From Bacteroidota bacterium (lineage in GTDB: Bacteria; Bacteroidota; Bacteroidia; B-17B0; Aurantibacillaceae), in assembly GCA_021323535.1 (NCBI GenBank), contig JAJONO010000069.1, positions 1-32,080 on the forward strand: a stretch of DNA of 32,080 bases. Reading direction: 5' to 3'. Every line of letters begins with the position of its first letter. Positions within the stretch are counted from its first letter, which is position 1. The translations under genes and the position numbers were made by a program. The notes under the pieces were generated by a model that made no database searches, was not told where the DNA came from, and saw nothing but the letters and a program-made list of their open reading frames with translations. Shown piece after piece: positions 16,258-24,049 of the stretch.

Positions 16258-16800
16258 TTAGGCTGTACCGGTTTTTCTTACACCAGCTGTCTTTTTAACA
16301 CCAGCGCTTGTTTTGGTTTTAGTGTTGTCTTTAGACGCAGTTTTTTTAGCGGTTTTTGCTTTATCGTCAATAGCTTTAGTTGCTTTTTTGTCTTCGCCTT
16401 CTTTAGCTTCTTCTTTTTCCTTAAGGTTTCCGGTGCTTTGAAGCGAATTGTACCATGAGAACAATTTACGCATATTGCTTACATAAACACGATCCTTATC
16501 ATATTCGGGAAGAATTTCAGAAAAGTATTTTTCAACCGCTTTATCGTCGGCTTTATTATCAACTGCCGCTCCGCCTTTTTCTTTTTTAAAGATGGCGGTC
16601 ATGATCTCATCGATAGGTTTATCGTCGCCTGTTGTAAACATGCTTATATCGCTGAGTGTAGAAACTTTGGTTGAAGAGTAAACGTTCACACGTTTTTTAT
16701 CAGACAATCCTTCTACAATAATACCGTTTTTACTTTGTGCAACGATCTTGTACAATCCTGGCTGTCCTGAGATGGAAATTATTCCTGTTAAGTCAATCAT
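16258..16800 (-). CDS. DUF5606 domain protein with Lys/Ala-rich C-terminal tail
   Basis: The N-terminus MIDLTGIISISGQPGLYKIV, followed by GIIVEGLSDKKRVNV and the STLSDISMFT region, is the DUF5606 pattern found across Bacteroidota, a domain with no established function. Residues 1-75 carry the domain and 95-125 a second conserved piece (YFSEILPEYDKDRVYVSNMRKLFSWYNSL). The last 55 residues are a charged, low-complexity tail dominated by K, A, T and D. No signal peptide, so it is expected to be cytoplasmic. It stands alone with its own terminator and a candidate -7 box. Confidence 0.85.
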   Translation of the reverse strand: MIDLTGIISISGQPGLYKIVAQSKNGIIVEGLSDKKRVNVYSSTKVSTLSDISMFTTGDDKPIDEIMTAIFKKEKGGAAVDNKADDKAVEKYFSEILPEYDKDRVYVSNMRKLFSWYNSLQSTGNLKEKEEAKEGEDKKATKAIDDKAKTAKKTASKDNTKTKTSAGVKKTAGVRKTGTA

Positions 16801-16819
16801 ATCATTAAAATCTTATTGG

Positions 16820-16827
16820 CAAATATA
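16820..16827 (-). promoter_or_regulatory. Candidate -7 box (TATATTTG) for the DUF5606 gene
   Basis: On the minus strand TATATTTG fits TAnnTTTG exactly, 19 bases before the ATG at 16800, which is a typical distance. The -33 element is weak. Confidence 0.45.
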
Positions 16828-16879
16828 AGTTTTTAATTTGCAATAAAAATGTTTTTTTAGCACTATTTTAGGGACAAAA

Positions 16880-18067
16880 TTGGAAGTTTATACTGATATA
16901 CAGCTGAATGTAGAAGAACTGCACCACTTTTACTCGAAGTACTTTTCTTATTACAATACGCTGCTTCCCGAATGGAAAACCCGCTTTGTTTCGCGTTGTC
17001 TGCAATTCATTTCACAAAAACTTATCACCGGAGCAGAAGGTTTTAAACCCGATAATAAAGTAAGGGCCATTATTTCGGCAAGCGCGGTGCAACTCACACT
17101 AGGCCTCGATCTGTGGAACCTAGATTACTTCGACACCGTTATTGTTCACCCTTCTGACTTTGACAACAAACCATCGGGATTAAAATTTAAAGGCGAAACC
17201 AATCTTGCAGGATTTATAAGATTAAGCTGGAAAAGTTTTATTTCGGGATACAGAGTAGGCGATGATAATATTAACCTGGGTCTTCATGAATTTACACATG
17301 CCCTGCGCTTCAACGCTTTCAGGGGTGCAGAGCAGGATTATTTTGTAGAGCATTATTTTAACCGCTGGCTCTCTGTCGCCAGCGAGGCGTTTAGCGATAT
17401 CCGCAAAAAGGAAGAAACTATTTTCAGAAAATACGGCGGCACAAACATCAATGAATTTATGAGTGTTTGTATAGAACACTTTTTCGAATCGCCCGAAGAA
17501 ATAAAAACGCAGTATCCTTTTCTCTATTATAGCACGGCCGTCTTACTTAACCAATATACACTTAACGGCGTAACCCGTTTAAACGTAAGAGAAGAGCTCT
17601 TTACCGAAATAAACAAATTAGGATCCGATGTTACAGCTTGTCATTTACGTACAAATATTAAGCGGACCGCCACTTTTTTTATTCTGTTGATCATAGCTCT
17701 TCCTATGTTTTACACTTTTTTTCTTACCGGAATCACCAGCGGAGCCAGCATATTTTTATTTACACTTTTAGCGCTGACCTACCTGCGTTACGATTTTTAT
17801 TTTACCTCGGCCGATATAGAAAAAAACTTTGTAGTTATTAAAAAAGGCTTCCTTATTTTTAAAAAAAGATCTGCCGTTACGGTTCAATTGTCTCAACTCA
17901 TAAGTCTTAGAGTCAACGAAGAACTCATAGGCGCTGATTGGGAACTCATCTATTACAATCACAAGAACAATTCTTTTTACAGCGAAGTCATCTTGTCTGA
18001 TAAACGTCCCGATAAGGACTTCCTGAGGGAAATGTGGCTTAATAAAGTGGCTATTTTCAAGAGGTGA
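16880..18067 (+). CDS. MtfA-family zinc peptidase-like protein with C-terminal membrane and PH-like extension
   Basis: Residues 1-240 match the MtfA (M90) family: HEFTH at 136-140 is the zinc motif, and NEFMSVCIEHFFESPEEI aligns with the E. coli MtfA stretch carrying the third ligand, here probably Glu192. MtfA in E. coli is a cytosolic peptidase that also binds the Mlc repressor. Unlike it, this protein continues with two hydrophobic segments (about 264-283 and 288-302) and then about 90 residues of beta-rich sequence (NFVVIKKGFLIFKKRSAVTV, ISLRVNE, WELIYYN) that resembles a bacterial PH-like domain. The start is TTG at 16880; no ATG is in frame nearby. The whole protein is 395 residues, likely anchored in the inner membrane. 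Peptidase identity is well supported; the role of the extension is inference. Confidence 0.75.
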   Translation: MEVYTDIQLNVEELHHFYSKYFSYYNTLLPEWKTRFVSRCLQFISQKLITGAEGFKPDNKVRAIISASAVQLTLGLDLWNLDYFDTVIVHPSDFDNKPSGLKFKGETNLAGFIRLSWKSFISGYRVGDDNINLGLHEFTHALRFNAFRGAEQDYFVEHYFNRWLSVASEAFSDIRKKEETIFRKYGGTNINEFMSVCIEHFFESPEEIKTQYPFLYYSTAVLLNQYTLNGVTRLNVREELFTEINKLGSDVTACHLRTNIKRTATFFILLIIALPMFYTFFLTGITSGASIFLFTLLALTYLRYDFYFTSADIEKNFVVIKKGFLIFKKRSAVTVQLSQLISLRVNEELIGADWELIYYNHKNNSFYSEVILSDKRPDKDFLREMWLNKVAIFKR

Positions 18068-18082
18068 TATAAGACAATTAAA

Positions 18083-18157
18083 AGCCGCAGATTTCACAGA
18101 TTCATACAGATTGAAATCGAATGCTATAAATCCTGAAAATCCGCGAAATCTGTGGCT
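18083..18157. repeat. Interspersed inverted repeat (CAGATTTCACAGATT type)
   Basis: agccgcagatttcacagatt (18083-18102) and aatccgcgaaatctgtggct (18138-18157) are inverted copies differing at three of 20 positions. It lies between two same-strand genes. There is no T-run after the stem, so a terminator role is doubtful; the sequence reads like a dispersed repeat. Confidence 0.55.
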
Positions 18158-18185
18158 CAAAAAGGGGGAGATTTTGAACCGGGTA

Positions 18186-18216
18186 TTGTAATTAAAAACC
18201 ATTATACATACTTTAG
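18186..18216 (+). promoter_or_regulatory. Candidate promoter of pepP
   Basis: TTG at 18186-18188 and TACTTTAG at 18209-18216 are spaced 20 bases apart, close to the Bacteroidota -33/-7 layout, and end 21 bases before the ATG at 18238. The -7 differs from TAnnTTTG in its last bases. Confidence 0.3.
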
Positions 18217-18237
18217 TGTCTTCAAACAAAACACTTT

Positions 18238-19527
18238 ATGAAGTACCAAGCTATAGATCGTTCCCTGTTCATTGAGAACCGTAACAAATTCAAAAATCAT
18301 TTAAAACCAAATTCACTCGCTGTGTTTGTGAGCAATGATATTATGCCCACAAACGCCGATGGAAGCATGGGCTTTAAACAGAACAGCGATCTGTTTTATT
18401 TAACAGGGGTAGATCAGGAGGACACCATCCTTGTTATGTTCCCTGATGTAAAAGATGGTCGTCATAAAGAAATTTTATTTGTAAAAGAAACCAGCGAACT
18501 CATTGCCATATGGGAAGGCGCCAAGCTAAACAAAGAGCAGGCTACACAAGTAAGCGGTATTGAGCACGTATACTGGCACCATGAGTTTGAAAAGATCATG
18601 AAGCAGTTTCTGTTCCAGGCCGAATTTATTTACCTGAACAGCAACGAACACACGCGCGTTCACATTGATACCGAAACTGCCGAAGCGCGCTTCAACAAAT
18701 TGCTTATGGCAAAATATCCATTGCATAAATACGAACGCAGTGCGCCAATCATGCACAGGATCAGGGCCATTAAAAGCGCTTTTGAAATTGAGCTTATTCA
18801 ACAGGCTTGTGATATTACTGAAAAAGGCTTCCGCCGTTTATTATCTTATGTAAAAGCTGGTGTGTGGGAATATGAAATTGAAGCCGAACTCATTCACGAA
18901 TTTATTTGCAACCGCTCAAAAGGTTTTGCGTACGGACCAATCATTGCCAGTGGCTTTAACGCCTGCGTGCTTCACTATGTGGATAATAACAAGCAGTGTA
19001 AAGACGGCGATGTAATTCTTCTTGATGTGGCGGCTGAATATGCAAACTATGCCAGCGACATGACGCGTTGCATTCCCGTAAACGGAAAATTTAGCAAGAG
19101 GCAAAAAGAAGTTTATAATGCTGTATTAAGAGTGAAGGACGGCGCCACAAAATTATTAACGCCGGGGCAAACTTTCGATAAATACAATAAGGCTGTTGGG
19201 GAAATGATGACAGAAGAATTACTTCAGTTAGGATTATTGAAAAAGGACGAAGTAAAAAATCAGAATCCGGGATGGCCCGCGTATAAAAAATATTTTATGC
19301 ATGGCACCAGTCACTTCTTAGGATTAGATGTGCATGATGTTGGATTCTTTGCTGAGCCAATGCAGGCAGGAATGGTGTTTACCGTTGAACCAGGAATTTA
19401 TATCCGCGAAGAAAACCTTGGCATTCGTTTAGAGAATAATGTTCTTATTACTACTAGCGGACAAATTGACCTGATGAAAAATATACCAATTGCGGCCGAC
19501 GAGATTGAAGCGTTGATGAATAAATAA
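18238..19527 (+). CDS. pepP: Xaa-Pro aminopeptidase (aminopeptidase P family, M24B)
   Basis: The 429-residue protein has the PepP N-terminal domain (NDIMPTNADGSMGFKQNSDLFYLTGVDQEDTILV) and the pita-bread metallopeptidase fold with all five expected metal ligands visible: Asp263 (LLDVAAEY), Asp274 (SDMTRC), His359 (HGTSHFLG), Glu384 (VFTVEPGIYI) and Glu399 (GIRLENNVLI). It removes an N-terminal residue preceding proline from peptides, using two divalent metals, in the cytoplasm. No signal peptide. An intrinsic terminator-like hairpin begins 21 bases after its stop, inside the next gene. Length is normal for the family. Confidence 0.95.
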   Translation: MKYQAIDRSLFIENRNKFKNHLKPNSLAVFVSNDIMPTNADGSMGFKQNSDLFYLTGVDQEDTILVMFPDVKDGRHKEILFVKETSELIAIWEGAKLNKEQATQVSGIEHVYWHHEFEKIMKQFLFQAEFIYLNSNEHTRVHIDTETAEARFNKLLMAKYPLHKYERSAPIMHRIRAIKSAFEIELIQQACDITEKGFRRLLSYVKAGVWEYEIEAELIHEFICNRSKGFAYGPIIASGFNACVLHYVDNNKQCKDGDVILLDVAAEYANYASDMTRCIPVNGKFSKRQKEVYNAVLRVKDGATKLLTPGQTFDKYNKAVGEMMTEELLQLGLLKKDEVKNQNPGWPAYKKYFMHGTSHFLGLDVHDVGFFAEPMQAGMVFTVEPGIYIREENLGIRLENNVLITTSGQIDLMKNIPIAADEIEALMNK

Positions 19528-19537
19528 AACTGTTCTT

Positions 19538-20422
19538 ATGAATTTTTTAAAGCGGAACATATTATGGGTAGTAATGTGTTCCGCTTTTTTTATTGTGGGA
19601 TGTTCCAACAAGAAAGAAGAACAATTGCAGAGGGATCTGGATTTTATTGCGCAACAACAAGGTAAATTCTTAGCTATTGAAGACGGTCGTTTTTTGGAAA
19701 CGGAAGAAAAAATTAAAAAAATATATGCAGATGGTTTCCGTAAGCAGATTTTAATTAAAAAACTTAATCTCATAAACGAAAAAATTAGTTCTGCTTTTGT
19801 GTTTTATAAAAAGCCCGATATTTCTTTCAACGAAATGGATTCTATGCAGGCAAGTGTGTTAGGTGTTATACGAAAAGAACTAAGCGACACTTTACTCATT
19901 AAAAACCGCCTTGTGTTTCCGGAAGATGTAACCGCACTTATAAAACAAACCGACTCCTGCGTAAATTTAAGACGAATGGTTTCACTACCGCTGGAACTTG
20001 GGGCAAGAATAACAGAACTGATTGTTTTTAAAAATAAAATAATTGATCTCTTTGCCTCTTCCACCAAAAAAATAAGCAGTGATGAGCTCTGGGGGTGGAA
20101 CCCGTTTCACACCACAATTAAAATAAAAAATTACAGCGAAAACAAAGTTTCATATCTCGATATTGATTTTTCATTTTATGTTTCGAGGAATTCTGTAAAA
20201 TATCTTCAGAACCAAAAAGGGGATACCTTGCCGTTAAGTCTGATAAAAATTAAGTATGAAAGAGATTCAGCTTTTCTTAAACTAAACCTTTCGGATTTAA
20301 AGCCAGGGAAATATAAACTGAATGTGTGCACTCAATTAATTACACCGGAGATGGACAGGCGCTTAAACAAACTGGATTCTCCCGAATATTGCCAGCCTAT
20401 AGATTTCGAAGTTTTCAAATGA
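19538..20422 (+). CDS. Predicted lipoprotein of unknown function
   Basis: The 294-residue product begins with MNFLKRNILWVVMCSAFFIVGC, a lipoprotein signal with the lipobox IVGC and acylated Cys22. The mature part is rich in charged residues with helical stretches (25-120), and a beta-rich C-terminal region (TTIKIKNYSENKVSYLDIDFSF, LPLSLIKIKYERDSAFLKL, LKPGKYKLNVCTQL). I do not recognise a family. It follows pepP by 10 bases and its stop overlaps the hydrolase start (ATGA), so all three may be one operon. Its first codons form a perfect 11-bp hairpin followed by a T-run, described separately; ATG at 19574 is an alternative start but also lies in the hairpin. Confidence 0.8.
   Translation: MNFLKRNILWVVMCSAFFIVGCSNKKEEQLQRDLDFIAQQQGKFLAIEDGRFLETEEKIKKIYADGFRKQILIKKLNLINEKISSAFVFYKKPDISFNEMDSMQASVLGVIRKELSDTLLIKNRLVFPEDVTALIKQTDSCVNLRRMVSLPLELGARITELIVFKNKIIDLFASSTKKISSDELWGWNPFHTTIKIKNYSENKVSYLDIDFSFYVSRNSVKYLQNQKGDTLPLSLIKIKYERDSAFLKLNLSDLKPGKYKLNVCTQLITPEMDRRLNKLDSPEYCQPIDFEVFK
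19549..19591 (+). terminator. Intrinsic terminator embedded in the lipoprotein's first codons
   Basis: AAAGCGGAACA (19549-19559) and TGTTCCGCTTT (19577-19587) form an 11-bp perfect stem with a 17-base loop, directly followed by more T's (to 19591). The structure starts 21 bases after the pepP stop and lies across codons 4-18 of the downstream lipoprotein, inside its signal peptide. Translation of the lipoprotein could prevent the hairpin from forming. Confidence 0.75.
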
Positions 20423-21216
20423 TCAAAACCAGCCTCTATAAAAATGAAACAGTAACTTTTTCCGATACCGGAAAGGGTAGAACGGTGGTGTTACTTCACG
20501 GATATTTAGGCTCACATGAAATATGGAAATGGACAATGGAAGATCTTTCTAAATCATACCGCGTTATTGCTATTGATTTACCCGGACACGGAGGCACTTC
20601 CAATTTTGGTTACGCCCACAGCATGGACCTGATGGCTAAATGCGTAAAAGCCGTGATGGATCATTTGCGTTTAAAAAAATACGTCATTGTTGGTCACAGT
20701 ATGGGAGGATATGTTGCTCTTGCATTCGCCGATCTTTTTCCTGATCAGTTAAGAGGATTTTGTTTGTATCACAGCACCGCTTACGCCGACAGTGAAGAAA
20801 AAAAGAAGGACCGCGTTCGCGCTGTAAATGCTGTAAAAGCAAATCGCGGCATCTACACAAAAAATACGATCAGGAATTTATTCGCCACCAAAAATTTAAA
20901 ATATCTGAAGGATGAAGTTTCTTTCGCCTCTAAAATTGCAAAAGGAACAAGCCGGCAAGGAATTATTGCCGCGCTTTACGGCATGAAAGATCGTCCGAGA
21001 CGCGACATTATTTTAGGCCTCGTTGAATATCCTATCATGATGGTGATCGGCGAGCACGATAATATTTTACCTCACGAACAATTAATGGAACAGGCTCAAA
21101 CTATTCGTAATAAAACTGTTTTATATCTTGAGCATGATGGGCATTTTGGTTTCCTGGAATCGCCACGGCAAAGTAATAAGGAGTTGAGGAAGTTTTTGGC
21201 GAAATGCTTTAAGTAA
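20419..21216 (+). CDS. Alpha/beta-fold hydrolase
   Basis: The 265-residue protein starts at the ATG overlapping the previous stop (ATGA). An upstream in-frame ATG at 20326 was rejected because it lies inside the lipoprotein gene. Motifs: oxyanion region VVLLHGYLGSHEIW, IDLPGHGGTSN, nucleophile elbow VGHSMGGYVA (Ser94), Asp214 in GEHDNILP and His242 in LEHDGHFGFLE, a complete catalytic triad. It is probably a cytoplasmic esterase or related hydrolase; the substrate cannot be told from sequence. There is no signal peptide. Translational coupling to the unknown lipoprotein suggests a shared pathway. Confidence 0.9.
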   Translation: MIKTSLYKNETVTFSDTGKGRTVVLLHGYLGSHEIWKWTMEDLSKSYRVIAIDLPGHGGTSNFGYAHSMDLMAKCVKAVMDHLRLKKYVIVGHSMGGYVALAFADLFPDQLRGFCLYHSTAYADSEEKKKDRVRAVNAVKANRGIYTKNTIRNLFATKNLKYLKDEVSFASKIAKGTSRQGIIAALYGMKDRPRRDIILGLVEYPIMMVIGEHDNILPHEQLMEQAQTIRNKTVLYLEHDGHFGFLESPRQSNKELRKFLAKCFK

Positions 21217-21251
21217 AGAATGGAAAATGTAAGGTTGGAATTACTTCTTTA

Positions 21252-21340
21252 TTTAACCACAAAGTTCCACTAAGAAATCACAAAGTTACGCAAAGCCTTT
21301 GTGTAACTTTGCGAATTTCTCTGTGTCACTTTGTGGTAAA
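21252..21340. repeat. Long imperfect palindrome (TTTAACCACAAAG...CTTTGTGGTAAA)
   Basis: Two 44-base arms, 21252-21295 and 21297-21340, are inverted copies with a few mismatches and one base gap in each, meeting at a single base. The arm is built from short repeated words such as CACAAAG, GCAAAG and GTTAC. It lies in the 285-base gap between the hydrolase and the next gene. No T-run follows. The same outer word TTTAACCACAAAG recurs at 23679. Confidence 0.75.
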
Positions 21341-21501
21341 TACATCGAGAATTAGTCTCGCCGTTCACAGAAATCTTACATTTCTTAGCCCTTTCACAGT
21401 CCATATCCGCCGGATTCAGAATGCAAGCCGCCGATTACAGTTTTTAACATTAGTCCCCGCCATTACGTCAGTTACTTTGCGCCGTTAAAAACACCCATTG
21501 C

Positions 21502-21924
21502 ATGAAAATTTTATCGTTTGGAGTATTGTTGTCGATACTCATTCTTTTTACAGGGTTCATCACCCATAAAACCCCGGTAATTATTGGGAACGAACCCCAG
21601 TTTAAGTTAATCGCTAAAGCCGATTACCACCACTACATTATTTCGGTGTATAAAAATGTATTGTACAAAGGAAAGGACCTGGATATACTTTATAAAACCA
21701 ATTGCCTGGATACGAAAACAAAAACGCAAAGAGAATTCTTCATTAAAAAAACAGACAACGATCTGAGGTCAAGAACACTTGCCGAATTTATAATGGTAGA
21801 AGTGTTGAAAGGACAGAACCATACTTTCCCATTCGGGTGGGAAACATCCAATATAGAATTAAAGGATATCCGCATGAATTGCATCAGTATTCTTGAAGAT
21901 AAAATAAAGCCGGTTCTGGAATAG
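21502..21924 (+). CDS. Small exported protein of unknown function
   Basis: The 140-residue product has an N-terminal hydrophobic segment (MKILSFGVLLSILILFTGFI) that may be a signal peptide or anchor, then a compact mixed sequence (KLIAKADYHHYIISVYKNVLY, LRSRTLAEFIMVEVLKGQ, NIELKDIRMNCISILED). I do not recognise a family. It is 20 bases upstream of the C1q-like gene on the same strand, so it is probably co-transcribed with it. It may be a periplasmic partner of that surface protein, but this is inference from position only. Confidence 0.75.
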   Translation: MKILSFGVLLSILILFTGFITHKTPVIIGNEPQFKLIAKADYHHYIISVYKNVLYKGKDLDILYKTNCLDTKTKTQREFFIKKTDNDLRSRTLAEFIMVEVLKGQNHTFPFGWETSNIELKDIRMNCISILEDKIKPVLE

Positions 21925-21944
21925 AAAATTTGATTGAATAAGTG

Positions 21945-23636
21945 ATGAAGCAGTTGTTGTTGGTACTTTTTCTTTTTTTGCCGGCCCTATTTTTTTCGCA
22001 ATCGCCACTGGGAATAAATTACCAGGGCGTGGCGCGCGATCAAAACGGCGCCGTTATTTCAAACAGTCTGATAAGTCTTAAGTTCGATATCCTCCAGAAC
22101 AGTTCAATGATTTACAGCGAACAGCATCTGGGTATTTCTACCGGCCCCAGTGGTGTTTTTACTGCAGTGATAGGGAGTAAAAGTGCACTGCAGTTTAAAA
22201 ATATTGACTGGGCCGCTAAAAATATTCTGATGCAGGTGTCTATTGATATTAACGGAGGAAATCAATTTGTAGCAGCAGGAAATCTTCAGCCACCACAATA
22301 TGTTCCTTATTCTATGTTTGCCGAAAATGTTATGGCATCTTATTCAGGAAATGTGTTGACGATAGGCGCGCAGAGTTTTACCTTGTCATCTCCACCTGCA
22401 ACAACAGTCAATATTACAGGAACAGGAATTGCGAGTGTAACAGGTTCCGCAAATAATTTTACGATAGATGTTCCTGCGCCAACGTTATCGGTGAGTGGAA
22501 ATAGTATTATTCTTACTAGCGGATCTGTTATTACAACAGCAACAATTTCATCTTCGCCAAATACAAACATTACTTCGGCAGGAATTGTTTCACTGACAAC
22601 AACAGGAACAAATTCTTTTTTAATTGGTGTGCCGTCACCAACATTTACATCGGCAGGACCAACATCTATTTCAGGATCATATCCCAATTACATTGTTACT
22701 TCTTCTGTTACACCAAATACAAACATTACTTCGGCAGGAATTGTTTCGTTGACAACAACAGGAACAAATTCATTTTTGATAGGAGCGCCTTCTCCAACAT
22801 TTGCACAAGTGGGGCCAACATCTATTACAGGATCGTATCCCAATTACACTATTACGTCTGCCACTGCAATTACACCAAGCATCACTGTAACATCTTCTGT
22901 TGCGGCAACGCCATCTGTTTCAAGCGTTGGAAGTTCTTTCAACATTAACATCCCCGCTGCTGCAAATTCGTGGAGCCTTGGAGGAAACGCAGGAACAAAT
23001 CCTGCCACAAATTTTATTGGCACCAGCGACGCGCAGGATTTTATTCTTAAAACAAGTTCTGTTGAACGCGTAAGAATTAAGTCTGCAGGAAATATTGGTA
23101 TTGGAACAAACGCGCCAACAGCATTGCTTCACGTAAACGGAACAACACGATTGGTGGACGGAACACAAGGGGCAAATAAAGTACTGACCTCAGACGCGAG
23201 TGGAAATGCAAGCTGGCAGAACTCTTCCAGGAACACCGGCTTTGGTTGTTCGAACCCTTCTTCTGCCTCACAAAATATTGTAACGGGTTTGTGGATCCTT
23301 GTAGATTTTTTTCAGGAAGATTTTGATGATGGAAACAATTTCGCTTCCAATAATTATACTGCACCTTCGCTAGGCGTTTATCAGTTCAATGCCTCCGTTA
23401 ACTTCAGCAGTTTTGCCTCGGGGAGTACATGGCTGGCAATTTATAAAAACGGAGTACTGTTCAGATATGTTGTAAACAATAATCCTTCAAGCATCATCAG
23501 TAATTCGATGCGCATTTCGGCAACTTTAAAATTAAATGCAGGTGATGTTATCGGCATTTATATGTTTAACAGTACAAGTTCAACTGTAATAGTGGATAGT
23601 CAGGCTTGTGATTTTAGTGGGTACAGGGTTTATTAG
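21945..23636 (+). CDS. Surface protein with C1q/TNF-like C-terminal domain and internal tandem repeat
   Basis: ATG at 21945 gives 563 residues; GTG three bases earlier is an alternative. The signal peptide ends about LFFSQ. Residues 22-125 follow a Bacteroidota N-terminal surface pattern (GINYQGVARDQNGAVISN, VYSEQH-like IYSEQHLGIST, PYSMFAENV). Residues 140-340 are Ser/Thr/Gly-rich low complexity, including a tandem 52-residue repeat at about 205-308. After ERVRIKSAGNIGIGTNAPTA, a phrase common in such proteins, the last 130 residues (APSLGVYQFNASVNFSS, GSTWLAIYKNGVLF, MRISATLKLNAGDVIGIYMF) look like a C1q/TNF jelly roll, a trimerising binding domain. No T9SS tail is apparent. Likely secreted, function unknown. 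Confidence 0.75.
   Translation: MKQLLLVLFLFLPALFFSQSPLGINYQGVARDQNGAVISNSLISLKFDILQNSSMIYSEQHLGISTGPSGVFTAVIGSKSALQFKNIDWAAKNILMQVSIDINGGNQFVAAGNLQPPQYVPYSMFAENVMASYSGNVLTIGAQSFTLSSPPATTVNITGTGIASVTGSANNFTIDVPAPTLSVSGNSIILTSGSVITTATISSSPNTNITSAGIVSLTTTGTNSFLIGVPSPTFTSAGPTSISGSYPNYIVTSSVTPNTNITSAGIVSLTTTGTNSFLIGAPSPTFAQVGPTSITGSYPNYTITSATAITPSITVTSSVAATPSVSSVGSSFNINIPAAANSWSLGGNAGTNPATNFIGTSDAQDFILKTSSVERVRIKSAGNIGIGTNAPTALLHVNGTTRLVDGTQGANKVLTSDASGNASWQNSSRNTGFGCSNPSSASQNIVTGLWILVDFFQEDFDDGNNFASNNYTAPSLGVYQFNASVNFSSFASGSTWLAIYKNGVLFRYVVNNNPSSIISNSMRISATLKLNAGDVIGIYMFNSTSSTVIVDSQACDFSGYRVY
22557..22868 (+). repeat. Two tandem 156-bp in-frame repeats
   Basis: ccaaatacaaacattacttc begins at 22557 and again at 22713, a period of 156 bases or 52 codons. 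Similarity continues through ggacaacatct-type and atcccaattac segments. The repeat encodes PNTNITSAGIVSL, TTTGTNSFLIG and PTSI(S/T)GSYPNY in each copy. Duplication by unequal recombination is the simplest origin. Confidence 0.8.
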
Positions 23637-24049
23637 GTTTCTCGCACTTCCTTCTGTTTCTCATTTTCATTCTCTATGTTTAACCACAAAGGCCACTGCA
23701 TGGCTCCCAAAGGTTTCACAAAGCTGTGTGTGAAAAGGTATTTATTTCCGCTTACGCGAAAAACAATGGACACAAAGCTAAACTCAAATTGTGTTCTTTG
23801 CGAAACCCTTGCGTCTTTGTGCCTGCGCTGAAGCTACGGCGCAAGCGTTGTGTTTAAATCGACAAGTAATTCCAAACCTATGTGGAACTTTGAGTAACCT
23901 TTGCGCGTCTTTGCGAGAAACCATCGATGATTTTTACCACAGAGAAACAGAGGGAGAATTGTTTCGCTCTTTTAAATGTATTCGCCGGAGGCGAGTCTTT
24001 TTGTTCTTTCTGCAGTTAAAAAATAAAACCTATGTGGTTGAAAATTGGC
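23637..24049. repeat. 413-base intergenic region filled by dispersed repeats
   Basis: No gene is supported; an open frame at 23791-24066 runs through repeats only. The region is bounded by TTTAACCACAAAGG (23679-23692) and CCTATGTGGTTGAAA (24029-24043), which are inverted relatives of each other and of the palindrome at 21252. Inside are words like TTTGCGAAACCC, CTTTGTG, CGTCTTTGCGAG and the block CGCTGAAGCTACGGCGCAAG (23826-23845). The 51 bases 23808-23858 recur in inverted form at 28380-28430. Confidence 0.6.

Noticed and set aside
18083-18157. Terminator after the MtfA-like gene
   Set aside because: The arms are 35 bases apart and no T-run follows, so it is listed as a repeat only.
21252-24043. 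CRISPR array
   Set aside because: The repeated words are irregularly spaced, variable and palindromic over long spans; no uniform direct repeat with unique spacers and no cas gene is seen.
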